Below are positions 1-8,529 of a stretch of DNA of 64,000 nucleotides, piece by piece. The stretch covers positions 124,001 to 188,000 of the forward strand of contig JANRJM010000012.1 in the NCBI GenBank assembly GCA_033763975.1, given 5' to 3'. Both the position numbers and the translations under genes were made by a program. This DNA is from Planctomycetota bacterium (GTDB lineage Bacteria; Planctomycetota; Phycisphaerae; Phycisphaerales; UBA1924). The notes under the pieces are model-generated. The model worked only from the letters and a program-made list of their open reading frames with translations, searched no databases and had not been told where the DNA came from. Positions within the stretch are counted from its first letter, which is position 1, and each line of letters begins with the position of its first letter.

Positions 1-430
1 TCCGTTCGCCGAAGACGGCGTCGACGATGCGGTCGCGGTCGAAGACGCCGACCATGGCGTCGATGCCCGGGGCCCACTCGAGCATCTTGGCGCGGTGGCG
101 CTGCACGAGACACCCGGCGACGACGACGCGGCGGACCTCGCCCCGCTCCTTCGCGGCGATGGCCTCCTTGATGACCCCGAGCGACTCGTCCTTGGAGGCT
201 TCCAGAAAGCCGCAGGTGTTCACGACGACGGCGTCGGCCCCGCCGAAGGAGGGGTCGTCGGGAGCGCAGGGGACGGGCGCGATCCCGCTCTGGGCGAGCA
301 GGCCGAGCATCTTCTCGCTGTCGACGAGGTTCTTGGGACACCCGAGGCTGACGAAGGCGACGGTGCGGCAGGCGTCGTCCGCCTTCTGGCGAACGCGGGC
401 TCGCGGGGACTTTCTGGTGGGTCGGGGCAT
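1..430 (-). CDS. rimO: Ribosomal protein S12 methylthiotransferase RimO (N-terminal part, cut by window edge)
   Basis: The reading frame opens at ATG 430 and runs off the left end, leaving 143 codons of a protein usually near 450 residues. The start region reads VSLGCPKNLVDSE followed by NTCGF and AGCLVQR, the three-cysteine pattern of the N-terminal methylthiotransferase (UPF0004) domain that holds the auxiliary 4Fe-4S cluster. SLGCPKN separates RimO from its tRNA-modifying relative MiaB. RimO is a radical-SAM enzyme that methylthiolates an aspartate of ribosomal protein S12; the radical-SAM and TRAM domains lie outside the window. The first 20 residues are basic and probably unstructured. 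No strong ribosome-binding site precedes the ATG, so the exact start is less certain than the identity. Confidence 0.93.
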   Translation of the reverse strand, partial: MPRPTRKSPRARVRQKADDACRTVAFVSLGCPKNLVDSEKMLGLLAQSGIAPVPCAPDDPSFGGADAVVVNTCGFLEASKDESLGVIKEAIAAKERGEVRRVVVAGCLVQRHRAKMLEWAPGIDAMVGVFDRDRIVDAVFGER

Positions 431-456
431 TGGCGAGGCAAGCGTAGGAAAGCCGG

Positions 457-493
457 CAAAACAAAGCGGGGCGCACCGGTAGGCACGCCCCGC
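457..493 (-). terminator. Rho-independent terminator after the MshEN-like gene
   Basis: Arms at 466-473 and 486-493 form an 8-bp GC stem. On the minus strand it is followed by a T-rich run (TTTGTTTTG) at 465-457. It sits just past the stop of the 517-999 gene and separates it from rimO. Confidence 0.7.
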
Positions 494-516
494 CCCTCTC
501 GCTCCTCCGGACGCCG

Positions 517-999
517 CTACGCCGCCATCGGCAGGGGATCAGACAGCATCGACGCGCGCATGCCGGCCATGGGGTAGTACCGCTCCATCGCCTCGCCCAG
601 GGGGTTCGCCTCGGCGATGACGAACTGCACCGCGTGCCCCAGGCGCCAGCCGGTGAACTTGAGCGCCCGCACCAGCGCCTCGCGCGTGGTGCACAGCACC
701 AGGTCCGACCCGCGGATCTCGAGCGGGAGCACGCGGAACTGCCACGCCTGGCGCCGGGAGATCACCTCCAGCACGCGGTGCTGCACCGGGAACGTGCGCG
801 GGTCGACGTGCGGCGCGATGGTGTCGAACTGCTCGGCCCAGGCGCGTTCGACCGCGCCGGGGTTCACGCCGAACATCTGCTCGGCCAGCGCGCCGAAGGG
901 CCCGCCCCGCTCCTTCTGCGCCGCCAGCACCGCGTCGCGCTGCGCCGCGGTCAGCACGCCGTGCTGCACGAGCAAATCACCCAGGTGAACAGTCCTCAT
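517..999 (-). CDS. Stand-alone MshEN / GspE-N-like domain protein
   Basis: 160 residues. The N-terminus (LGDLLVQHGVLTAAQRDAVLAAQ) has the helix-turn-helix-like pattern of the T2SSE N-terminal/MshEN domain, which normally sits in front of GspE or PilB ATPases and in some proteins binds cyclic di-GMP. No ATPase domain follows; the rest is a single alpha/beta region rich in Val and Arg. It is a separate unit, with a terminator at 457-493 and a 324-bp gap upstream. A role as a small sensor or adaptor for a pilus or secretion ATPase is inference; cyclic-di-GMP binding cannot be judged from sequence alone. Confidence 0.6.
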   Translation of the reverse strand: MRTVHLGDLLVQHGVLTAAQRDAVLAAQKERGGPFGALAEQMFGVNPGAVERAWAEQFDTIAPHVDPRTFPVQHRVLEVISRRQAWQFRVLPLEIRGSDLVLCTTREALVRALKFTGWRLGHAVQFVIAEANPLGEAMERYYPMAGMRASMLSDPLPMAA

Positions 1000-1323
1000 C
1001 GCGCCGGTCCTCCGTGCCCCCGAGGATGCGCGGCTCGCCGCCGCCCATCGATCGGACCGCAGTGGATCGACGCCCCGCGCCCGCCCCGCGAGTCAACATG
1101 ACGCAGGACCGCCCCCGCGCGCCGTGCGGCGCCGCGTGCGCCCGTCGCATGCGGCGCGACGGACAAATCGAGCACGCGGGCCGGCATCGCGCGGCGTGCG
1201 CGGATTCCGCTTGACGGTCGGGCGATGCAATTGCAGCGGGCGGGGCGTCCGAGAAGCCGCGGAGCCCGGGCGCACGGCCCGGCACGCAACGCACGCACCC
1301 CGCACGAGCGCCCGGCGCGATCG
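1000..1323. other. Intergenic region, no gene seen
   Basis: 324 bp between the MshEN-like gene and the 3' end of the M32 peptidase. It is very GC-rich with several imperfect CG dyads (for example around 1122-1165). The open frames crossing it are Arg/Ala-rich and overlap real genes, so I read them as antisense artefacts. No clear promoter or terminator could be assigned. Confidence 0.5.
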
Positions 1324-2910
1324 CTACACGCCGTAGACCTGCTCCGCCTTGTGCTCGAGGTGGCGCAGCAGCGCATCGTGCGAGAGCGCCTGCCCCGTCA
1401 CACGCTCGCACAGCGCCCCGGCGGTGTACCGCCGCCCGGGCGCGTGGATGTGCTCGTTCAGCCACGCCTTCAGCCCGCCGAACTTCCCCTTCGCGATCTG
1501 CTTGGGCAGGTCCGGCAGGTCGTGCTGGATGCGCTCCCAGAACTGGGCGGCGTAGAGATTCCCCAGCGTGTACGTCGGGAAGTACCCGAACAGCCCGAGC
1601 GACCAGTGCACGTCCTGCAGGCAGCCCCGCCGGTCGTCGGGCACCTTCACGCCCAGGTACTCCTTGTACCGCCGGTTCCACTCGGCGGGAATCTCGCCCA
1701 CCGCGATGTCGCCCCGCAGAATCGCGCGCTCCATCTCGAAGCGGATCATGACGTGCAGGTTGTACGTCGTCTCGTCGGCCTCGACGCGGATGAAGCTCGG
1801 CGTCACGGTGTTGGTCGCCGCGAAGAGGTCCTTGTGGTCCCACTTGTCGAGCGCCTTGCCGAAGAACTTGCGCGAGTGCGGCAACGCCCACTTCCAGAAG
1901 CCCTTGCTGCGACCCACGAAGTTCTCCCACATCCGCGACTGGCTCTCGTGGATGCCCAGCGAGACCGAGTCGGCGAGCGGCGTGCCGAAGTACGCCGACA
2001 CGCCCCCGTCGGGCGTGCGCTTGAAGAGGCCCTGCTCGTACAGCCCGTGCCCGGCCTCGTGCATCGTGCCGTAGAGCGCGTCGGTGAAGCGCTCGTCGCG
2101 GTAGCGCGTCGTGAGGCGGACGTCCCCCGGGGCGATGCCCGAGCAGAACGGGTGCGCGGTGGTGTCGAGACGCCCGCCCTCCAGGTCAAAGCCCATCGCG
2201 CGCAGCACGAACAGCCCGAACGCGTGCTGGCGCTCCGCCGGCACCTTCACGTCTAGGCACTTCGTGCTCACCTTCGCCCCCGACTCACGCACACGCCCGA
2301 TGAGATCGCTCAGCCGCGCACGCAGCGGCGTGAACACCGCCTCGATCTGCGCGGCCGTCGCCTCGGGCTCGTACAGGTCCAGCAGCGCGTCGTACGACTC
2401 GCCCCCCTCCCGGAACCCGAGGCACTCGGCCTTGCGGCGCATCAGCACCACGACCTGCTCGAGCCACGGGCGGAACAGCGCGAAGTTGTTGTCGGCACGC
2501 GCCTTCTTCCATACCTCCTGCGCCTCGCTCGTCGTCTTGGCGATCTCCGCGACCAGGTCCTTGGGCAGCTTCGTCAGCCGGTCGTAGTCCCGGCGCATTT
2601 CGCGCAGGTTCGCGCGTGCAACCTCGTCGCCCTGCAGCCCCTTGTCGCCCTCGCACGTCGCGAGCAACTCGCCCAGACGCGGGCTGGTGCGGCGTTCGTG
2701 CACGAGGCCCGCCAAGATCGACGCGGTCTCGGCCCGGGCCGCGGCGCCCTGCGCGGGCATGTACGTTTCCTGGTCCCACGATGCGAGGTGGGCCGCGGAT
2801 TCCAGCAGCGCGCTCTCGCGCAGGTGCGCACACAACGCCGCGTACGGCGTGCCGGGCTCCGGCGGGCGAACATCAGGGGCGGGGCTGGCGGGCGGGTTCG
2901 TGCGGGCCAA
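1324..2910 (-). CDS. Carboxypeptidase Taq family metallopeptidase (M32)
   Basis: 528 residues, close to the usual ~500 of family M32. The zinc motif is HEAGH within MHEAGHGLYEQG, and the downstream GIHESQSRMWEN carries the conserved HES/Glu segment of the family. M32 enzymes are cytoplasmic zinc carboxypeptidases that remove C-terminal residues; no signal peptide is visible, which fits. The N-terminal 25 residues are Pro/Ala-rich. It is divergent from the M19 dipeptidase across a 92-bp gap, so the two may share a regulatory region for peptide turnover. The start at 2910 is the first ATG and is preceded by an AAAGGAG-like site. Confidence 0.93.
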   Translation of the reverse strand: MARTNPPASPAPDVRPPEPGTPYAALCAHLRESALLESAAHLASWDQETYMPAQGAAARAETASILAGLVHERRTSPRLGELLATCEGDKGLQGDEVARANLREMRRDYDRLTKLPKDLVAEIAKTTSEAQEVWKKARADNNFALFRPWLEQVVVLMRRKAECLGFREGGESYDALLDLYEPEATAAQIEAVFTPLRARLSDLIGRVRESGAKVSTKCLDVKVPAERQHAFGLFVLRAMGFDLEGGRLDTTAHPFCSGIAPGDVRLTTRYRDERFTDALYGTMHEAGHGLYEQGLFKRTPDGGVSAYFGTPLADSVSLGIHESQSRMWENFVGRSKGFWKWALPHSRKFFGKALDKWDHKDLFAATNTVTPSFIRVEADETTYNLHVMIRFEMERAILRGDIAVGEIPAEWNRRYKEYLGVKVPDDRRGCLQDVHWSLGLFGYFPTYTLGNLYAAQFWERIQHDLPDLPKQIAKGKFGGLKAWLNEHIHAPGRRYTAGALCERVTGQALSHDALLRHLEHKAEQVYGV

Positions 2911-3002
2911 TGTCCGGAGCTCCTTTCCGACGGTGCGGTACGCAGTGTATTGGCCGCCCCGCCGCTGCGTCCGACCCCGCCCGCGCGCCGGTACCCTCAG
3001 CC

Positions 3003-4169
3003 ATGACCGGACGCGCTCCGTCCTTGTGGTTTGACGCCCACCTCGATCTTGCCTATCTCGCCGTCACCGGACGCGATCTCCGCGCTCCCCTCGCCACCCT
3101 CGCGCTCCCCGACGCCCCCGCGGGCCCGCACCGCCCCGCGGGCGTAACGCTGCCGGCCCTGCGCGAGGGCGGCGTGCACCTGTTCCTCGCGACCATCTTC
3201 ACCGAGGTCATGCCCCCGGGAGAGCCCGTGCCGCCCGGCCCCGAAGGACACGCCTCCTACACGTTCGGCGACGCCGACGGCGCGTACCGACGCGCCAGGG
3301 GCCAGCTCGAGGTCTACCTCTCCCTCGCGGAGGGCGGCGTGCTCTCCCTCGATCTGCCGCGCGCCCTGCGCGCGCCCGAGGGCGTGGGCGAGATCCGCGG
3401 GGGCATGGGCGTCGCCGAGGTCGTGCCCCCTTCGATCGACGCCCGCGTCGCCGCCGCCACGCGCGCCGGGCGTCCGCTTGTGGGCATCCTCATGGAGAAC
3501 GCCGACCCGATCCGGTCGCCCGCCGACCTGGAATGGTGGGTCGAGCGGGGCGTGTGCGCCGTGGGGCTCACGTGGGCGCGTTCGTCGCGCTACGCGACGG
3601 GCAACGGCGCGCCGCCCGGCGAACGAGTCGGACTCACGCCCCTGGGGCACGAACTCGTCCGCGAGATGGATCGCCTGGGCGTGCTGCACGACGCCTCGCA
3701 CCTCTCCGACCGGGCGCTCGAGGACCTCTTCGAGGCGACGCCGCGGGTGGTCGTGGCGAGCCACAGCAACTGCCGCGCGTTGCTCGATCGCGACGGACGC
3801 CCGCCGAACCAGCGCCACCTGACCGACCGGGCGATCCGCGAGATCGTGCGCCGGGGGGGCGTTGTGGGGCTCAATCTGTATTCGCCGTTCGTGTCGCGCC
3901 AGGGCGAGGACCGCCGCGCGACGATCGACGAGGCGATCGCGCACGTCGAACGCGTGTGCGAACTGGCGGGCTCGATGCGTCACGTCGGGCTTGGCAGCGA
4001 TATCGACGGCGGATTCGGCGCCGACCGCCTGCCCGCGGGCATCGACCGCCCCGCCGACTACCGCAAGCTGGCCGAGGCGCTCGCCCGGCGGGGCTGGACA
4101 CGCGAGCAGCTCGACGACTTCGCGTGGCGGAACTGGGCCCGCGTGCTGGCGGGGGACGCCGCGCCCTAG
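3003..4169 (+). CDS. Membrane dipeptidase family protein (M19)
   Basis: 388 residues from ATG 3003, chosen because the family core (DAHLDLAYLAVTGRD, with the first metal-binding His-x-Asp) begins immediately after it. Frame upstream of 3003 remains open but is low-complexity. Later segments DASHLSD, VVASHSNCRAL and GLGSDIDGGFG match conserved metal and substrate loops of M19 zinc dipeptidases, which hydrolyse dipeptides including some with D-amino acids. No signal peptide or lipobox is visible, so a cytoplasmic enzyme is likely. It is convergent with nuoH, with the 3' ends 39 bp apart and a short tandem repeat between them. Confidence 0.9.
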   Translation: MTGRAPSLWFDAHLDLAYLAVTGRDLRAPLATLALPDAPAGPHRPAGVTLPALREGGVHLFLATIFTEVMPPGEPVPPGPEGHASYTFGDADGAYRRARGQLEVYLSLAEGGVLSLDLPRALRAPEGVGEIRGGMGVAEVVPPSIDARVAAATRAGRPLVGILMENADPIRSPADLEWWVERGVCAVGLTWARSSRYATGNGAPPGERVGLTPLGHELVREMDRLGVLHDASHLSDRALEDLFEATPRVVVASHSNCRALLDRDGRPPNQRHLTDRAIREIVRRGGVVGLNLYSPFVSRQGEDRRATIDEAIAHVERVCELAGSMRHVGLGSDIDGGFGADRLPAGIDRPADYRKLAEALARRGWTREQLDDFAWRNWARVLAGDAAP

Positions 4170-4203
4170 TGCCCGGTGCCCAGTCCCCAGTCCCCAGTGC
4201 CTT
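4169..4203. repeat. 7-bp tandem repeat at a convergent gene junction
   Basis: Five successive 7-mers (gtgcccg, gtgccca, gtcccca, gtcccca, gtgcctt) start at the last base of the M19 stop codon and end 5 bp from the nuoH stop. A 21-bp stretch (4181-4201) recurs exactly at 60421-60441. Confidence 0.75.
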
Positions 4204-4208
4204 CTCGC

Positions 4209-5531
4209 TCAGTACGCCGCGGGCGCGTCGTGGAGGGCGGAGGACTCGTCGGAGACGGTCCGCACGCGTTCGCCGGGCATGGGGCTGAAGCGCGAGCCGT
4301 AGAGCGGCAGCTTGCGGTTCGAGGTGCTCTTGGGGATGAGCGGGGCGGCCATCACGGTCAGCGCCATCAGGATGACGTTGATCACCAGCATCGGCAGCAG
4401 CCCGCTCGCGCCCAGCGTGATCAGGATGCTGACGCTCACCACGAGCGCCAGCGCCACGGGGATCACGAACTGCCAGGCCATCATCATGACCTGGTCGTAC
4501 CGCATGCGGGGAATCGTCCAGCGGATGACCATGCTGAACACCGCGACGCCCACGACCTTGCCGAAGAACACCCCGATCTTCGTCAGCACGCCCCACACCG
4601 TCACGTTGTCCGGGCTCGTGAGCTCGTTCAGCCCGGGGATGAACGGCACGTGGTACCCGCCGAAGAAGATCAGCACCAGGAACGCCGAGCTCGTCACCAG
4701 GTGCGCGTACTCCGCCAGGAAGTACAGCGCGAACCGCATCGACGAATACTCGGTGTGGTACCCCCCCACCAGTTCCTGCTCGGCCTCGGCGTTGTCGAAC
4801 GGGGCCCGGTTGGCCTCCGCCAGGATCGCGATGAAGAAGATCAACGCCGCCAGCGGCTGGGCCAGCACGCCCCACCCCTCGCTCACCTGCAGGCGGACGA
4901 TCGAGTCGGGCAGCACCGTGCCGTAGTACAGCAGGGCCGCGAGCAGCGCGAGCCCGAGGGGAATCTCGTACGAGATCATCTGGGCGCTGGCGCGCAGCCC
5001 GCCCAGGAACGAGTACTTGTTGTTGCTCGCCCAGCCCCCCAGCGTGACGCCGTAGACCCCCAGCGACGCGACGGCCAGCAGATAGATGATCCCGACGTTG
5101 ATCGACGCGCCGGCGATGGCGACGGTCGTGCCCTCGGTGACGTTGCCGAGGAACGGGACGTCGCCGTTCCAGTGCCCGCCCCAGGGGATCACGATGAACC
5201 CCATGAGCGCGGGCGTCACGATGATGATCGGGGCCAGGGTGAACAGCACCTTGTCCACGCGGGTGGGGGTGTAGTCCTCCTTGAGCATGAACTTGATGCC
5301 GTCGGCCAGCGGCTGGCCGAAGCCCAGGCAGCCCTTCAGGAACTTCAGCGCCGGCAGGCCGAAATCGAACCCCGTGCGGTTGGGGCCGATGCGGTCCTGG
5401 ATGTACGCGGAGAACTTGCGCTCGGCCTGCACGAGGTAGGCGACGAGAATGAGGATGACGTGCACGATCGCGATGATGACGATCGCGGAAGTGACGAGTT
5501 GGGGGGTGACCCAGTCAAAGAGGCCGCTCAT
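4209..5531 (-). CDS. nuoH: NADH-quinone oxidoreductase subunit H
   Basis: 440 residues from ATG 5531 (an in-frame ATG seven codons upstream would only add a non-conserved tag). Subunit H is the membrane subunit of respiratory complex I that forms the quinone chamber with NuoB/D. Seen here are QAERKFSAYIQDRIGPNRTG and EANRAPFDNAEAEQELVGGYHTEYS, both signature loops, and about eight hydrophobic helices. It is longer than the ~325 residues of E. coli because of expanded loops and a C-terminal tail. It stands alone: neighbours on both sides are unrelated and on the opposite strand, so the other complex I genes must lie elsewhere. Confidence 0.95.
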   Translation of the reverse strand: MSGLFDWVTPQLVTSAIVIIAIVHVILILVAYLVQAERKFSAYIQDRIGPNRTGFDFGLPALKFLKGCLGFGQPLADGIKFMLKEDYTPTRVDKVLFTLAPIIIVTPALMGFIVIPWGGHWNGDVPFLGNVTEGTTVAIAGASINVGIIYLLAVASLGVYGVTLGGWASNNKYSFLGGLRASAQMISYEIPLGLALLAALLYYGTVLPDSIVRLQVSEGWGVLAQPLAALIFFIAILAEANRAPFDNAEAEQELVGGYHTEYSSMRFALYFLAEYAHLVTSSAFLVLIFFGGYHVPFIPGLNELTSPDNVTVWGVLTKIGVFFGKVVGVAVFSMVIRWTIPRMRYDQVMMMAWQFVIPVALALVVSVSILITLGASGLLPMLVINVILMALTVMAAPLIPKSTSNRKLPLYGSRFSPMPGERVRTVSDESSALHDAPAAY

Positions 5532-5571
5532 GGGGCAAGAGTGTAGCGGCACTCGACGAGCCCAAGCCGTA

Positions 5572-5633
5572 CGAGCCCGACGCGCTCCGAGCCCGACGCG
5601 CTCCGAGCCCGACGCGCTCCGAGCCCGACGCGC
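5572..5633. repeat. 16-bp tandem repeat upstream of nuoH
   Basis: The unit cgagcccgacgcgctc is repeated 3.9 times without mismatch, about 40 bp upstream of the nuoH start and in the gap shared with the M1 aminopeptidase gene. No spacer is present, so it is not CRISPR-like. Confidence 0.9.
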
Positions 5634-5653
5634 AAACGAGGGTCCGTTTCAGT

Positions 5654-5671
5654 CCTCCCCCTTGGGGGAGG
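5654..5671. repeat. Palindrome cctccccc-tt-gggggagg, possible REP-like element
   Basis: An 8-bp perfect inverted repeat with a 2-bp centre is followed by a second half-palindromic stretch up to about 5697 (gccggaggggg). It lies between the 16-bp repeat and the M1 promoter region. Its size and location suggest a dispersed intergenic palindrome; genome copies would be needed to prove that. Confidence 0.5.
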
Positions 5672-5874
5672 TGGCGAGTCTGCGAGCCGGAGGGGGCTAC
5701 CCGTCCATCGATCCGCGATCCGGCGTCGGTGATGCGGGGGCTTGGTGGTGCCGCGCACCCCGAATCTTCCCCGTCCGCAGAACCCGCGCTTGCGCTTGAC
5801 CGAATCTCCTTTCCATGCTCTAGTGGCCTTTTCGGTTTCATGGCCAACTCGCGGGGTATGCAAAGGGGTGCGTG

Positions 5875-8337
5875 ATGCGGCGTGTTTTCGGACCGGCCCG
5901 CTCTGGGCTTTCGTGCGCTCGGCTTTCGTGCGCGGCTGTGATTTCCCTGGCGGGCCTGGCCTCTGGCCAGCCGATTGACCGGCCCAGCATCCAGCCGACT
6001 CCCCATGCATTCCCCGCCTTCACCCACGCCCACGACGAGCAGCCCGGCTGGGCCGCGTGCTCGTGCCACAAGGCCGACATGCTCCGCGCCCGCATCGAGC
6101 GTGGCCTGCCGATCGGTGAGCCCGAGCTGCCCGGGTACTCGGACCGCGAGGCGATGGCCGACACCGACGTCATCTCGAACGACATCGACATCGAGATCTT
6201 CCCGACGACCGAGGTCATCTCGGGCTCGAACACCATCCGCGTGCGCTCGCTGGTCGATGGCCTGACGCAGTTCACCTACCGCCTGCGCGGCAACTTCACG
6301 GTGCAGCGCGGGCTCAGCGGCAACGCGGCGGACACCAACCGCGTGACGCTCAACGGCACGACGGTCGCCGTCAGCACCACGCCCCCGACGAACAACGCGA
6401 CCTACGGGCGCACCGTGACGCTCGATCGCCCGTACAACGCGGGCGAGGAGTTCACGGTCCGCATCGACTACACCGGCGTGGCGGTCTCGCGCGGGTTCGG
6501 GTCGATCGAGTTCGGGACGACGAGCGCCGGCAACCCGGTGGTCGCCACGCTGAGCGAGCCCTACTACGCCGCCACGTGGGTGCCCGTGAAGGACGGCGAG
6601 GTGACGCAGGCGGGCGACAACATCGACCGCGCGACGTTCGCGCTCGCGGTGACGGCGCCGTCGAACCTCCGCACGACGGCCAACGGGCTGCTCGAGAGCG
6701 TGACGCCCCTCTCGGGCGGGCGCACGCGCTACCGCTGGGTGACGAACTACACGCAGCCGACGTACCTGGCCGCGTTCTGCACCACGGTGTACAACACCTG
6801 GACCGTGAACTACTCGTACCCGCTGCCCGGCGGGGGCACGGGCACGATGCCCGTCGAGTTCCACATCTATCCGAACAGCGACACGCCCAGCAACCGCGAC
6901 GCGTGGGAAGTCTGCGTGCCGATGATGGCGGCGTACCGCCCGGTCTTCGGCGAGTACCCGTTCATCAACGAGAAGTACGGCATCTATCAGTTCCCCTTCG
7001 GGGGCGGGATGGAGCATCAGACCAACAGCGGGCAGGGCGGGTTCGGACAGTCGCTCACGGCGCACGAACTCGTGCATCAGTGGTGGGGCGACATGGTCAC
7101 CTGCCGCACCTGGAACGACATCTGGCTGAACGAGGGGTTCGCGACCTACGGCGAGGCGCTGTGGGAGGAGCGCAAGCCCGGATCCAGCGGGCTCCCGGCG
7201 CTGCACGCCGCGATGGCCGCCCGTCGCCCGTCGGCGGTCGGCGATTCGGTGTACGTCTACGACACGAGCTCGGTGAACCGCATCTTCAGCAGCAACTACT
7301 CGTACCGCAAGGGCGGATGGGTGGTGCACATGCTGCGCAAGGTCGTGGGCGACGAAACGTTCGTGAACATCCTGGCCGAGCATCGCGCCCGCTTCGCGTT
7401 CTCGGCCGCCTCCACCGATGACTTCGTTGCGACCGCCAGCGACGTCGCCGGGCAGGACATGACGCGGTTCTTCCAGCAGTGGGTCTACGGCATCGGGGCG
7501 CCCGCGTACGCCAGCGGCTGGCAGAACGTCGCCATCAACGGGCAGAACTACCTGCGCCTGCGCGTCCGTCAGACGCAGGACACCGGCTGGCCCGGGCTCG
7601 GCACGCCCGCCGACGCCTTCGTCATGCCCATCGACGTCCGCCTCGACAGCGCGCAGGGCCCGTCGACCGTCACCATCATGAACACGAGCCGCTCGCAGCA
7701 CTTCCTGATCCCCGTCGCCAGCCCCGTCAGCGGCGTCACGCTCGACGAGTTCACTTGGATCCTCGAGACCGGCAAGGCCAACGAGGCGTACGTCGCCGGC
7801 CCGCCCAAGGTCATCTCCGCCTCGCCCGCGCCGGGCGAAGCCCTCGACGACTCGCCCGCCTCGATCGTCGTCGGCTTCAGCGACAACGTGACCGTCCCCG
7901 CGCCGCAGGTCACGCTCAGCGGCCCGTCGGGCGCGGTGCCCGTCTCGGTCTCGTACAACGCGACCACCTGGCGCGCGACCATCACGCCCCAAGGCACGCT
8001 CGCCCCGGGCGCGTACACGCTCACGCTCGGCACGGGCATCACCGCGAACGCCCTGGCGCTCGACGGCGAGATCGCCGGGGGCGCGCTGCCCTCGGGCAAC
8101 GGGCTCGCCGGCGGGGCCGCGTCAATCGCGTTCACCGTCAGCGGCGGGGCGCCCTGCGACCCCGATTTCAACGCCGACGGCAACGTCGACCAGGACGACA
8201 TCGCGTGCCTCGCGCAGGTCGTCGCGGGTGATCCGTCGTGCTCCACGGCCGACCCGGACTTCAACGGCGACGGCAACGTCGACCAGGACGACATCGCGGC
8301 TCTCGAGCAGGTCGTCGGCGGGGCGGAGTGCCCGTAA
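5875..8337 (+). CDS. Secreted M1-family aminopeptidase with Ig-like and C-terminal dockerin domains
   Basis: 820 residues from ATG 5875 (a GTG one codon earlier is possible). An N-terminal signal peptide ends near LASGQ. The catalytic zinc site is HELVH at 397-401 with the third ligand E420 in NEGFA, exactly the HExxH-18-E spacing of M1, and GGGMEHQ stands for the family's GxMEN exopeptidase motif (His in place of Asn). A Big_5/SbsA-like Ig domain follows (about 640-750). The last 60 residues, from 761, are a double EF-hand dockerin with four Cys and terminal Cys-Pro. It probably trims peptides at the cell surface. A weak promoter TTGACC-17-TCTAGT lies at 5796-5824. First gene of the dockerin island. 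Confidence 0.9.
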   Translation: MRRVFGPARSGLSCARLSCAAVISLAGLASGQPIDRPSIQPTPHAFPAFTHAHDEQPGWAACSCHKADMLRARIERGLPIGEPELPGYSDREAMADTDVISNDIDIEIFPTTEVISGSNTIRVRSLVDGLTQFTYRLRGNFTVQRGLSGNAADTNRVTLNGTTVAVSTTPPTNNATYGRTVTLDRPYNAGEEFTVRIDYTGVAVSRGFGSIEFGTTSAGNPVVATLSEPYYAATWVPVKDGEVTQAGDNIDRATFALAVTAPSNLRTTANGLLESVTPLSGGRTRYRWVTNYTQPTYLAAFCTTVYNTWTVNYSYPLPGGGTGTMPVEFHIYPNSDTPSNRDAWEVCVPMMAAYRPVFGEYPFINEKYGIYQFPFGGGMEHQTNSGQGGFGQSLTAHELVHQWWGDMVTCRTWNDIWLNEGFATYGEALWEERKPGSSGLPALHAAMAARRPSAVGDSVYVYDTSSVNRIFSSNYSYRKGGWVVHMLRKVVGDETFVNILAEHRARFAFSAASTDDFVATASDVAGQDMTRFFQQWVYGIGAPAYASGWQNVAINGQNYLRLRVRQTQDTGWPGLGTPADAFVMPIDVRLDSAQGPSTVTIMNTSRSQHFLIPVASPVSGVTLDEFTWILETGKANEAYVAGPPKVISASPAPGEALDDSPASIVVGFSDNVTVPAPQVTLSGPSGAVPVSVSYNATTWRATITPQGTLAPGAYTLTLGTGITANALALDGEIAGGALPSGNGLAGGAASIAFTVSGGAPCDPDFNADGNVDQDDIACLAQVVAGDPSCSTADPDFNGDGNVDQDDIAALEQVVGGAECP

Positions 8338-8408
8338 GTTCCGCAGCAGGCCTGAGCCCGGGGGCGGGCGAAGCGATTCCCGTGTGACCCTGGCCACAGC
8401 AAGCGCCG

Positions 8409-8437
8409 CGCCGGGCTGGTCCCCAGTCCGGCGTTTT
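8409..8437 (+). terminator. Rho-independent terminator after the M1 aminopeptidase gene
   Basis: Arms 8409-8419 and 8423-8433 form an 11-bp stem with one G-T pair and a 3-nt loop, followed by TTTT. It ends 3 bp before the predicted promoter of the next gene. Confidence 0.75.
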
Positions 8438-8440
8438 CAC

Positions 8441-8468
8441 TTGGCGCGTCTGTCACGTCCGGTAGGCT
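8441..8468 (+). promoter_or_regulatory. Predicted promoter TTGGCG-N16-TAGGCT
   Basis: The -35-like box is at 8441-8446 and the -10-like box at 8463-8468, 62 bp before the ATG at 8530. The same 16-bp spacing and a TAGGCT or related -10 recur before other secreted-protein genes here. Confidence 0.5.
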
Positions 8469-8529
8469 GCGCGGACGAGCGACGCTGTGCAGCGCCGCGC
8501 GCCAAACCCCTCGGACCAGGAGAAGCGCC

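Noticed and set aside
5572-5633. Possible CRISPR-like array
   Set aside because: The 16-bp units are contiguous with no spacers, so this is a plain tandem repeat.
8155-8337. Dockerin DNA as a mobile or repeat element
   Set aside because: The repeated DNA is in frame at the 3' ends of coding regions and has no terminal repeats or target duplications, so it is a protein module, not a transposable element.
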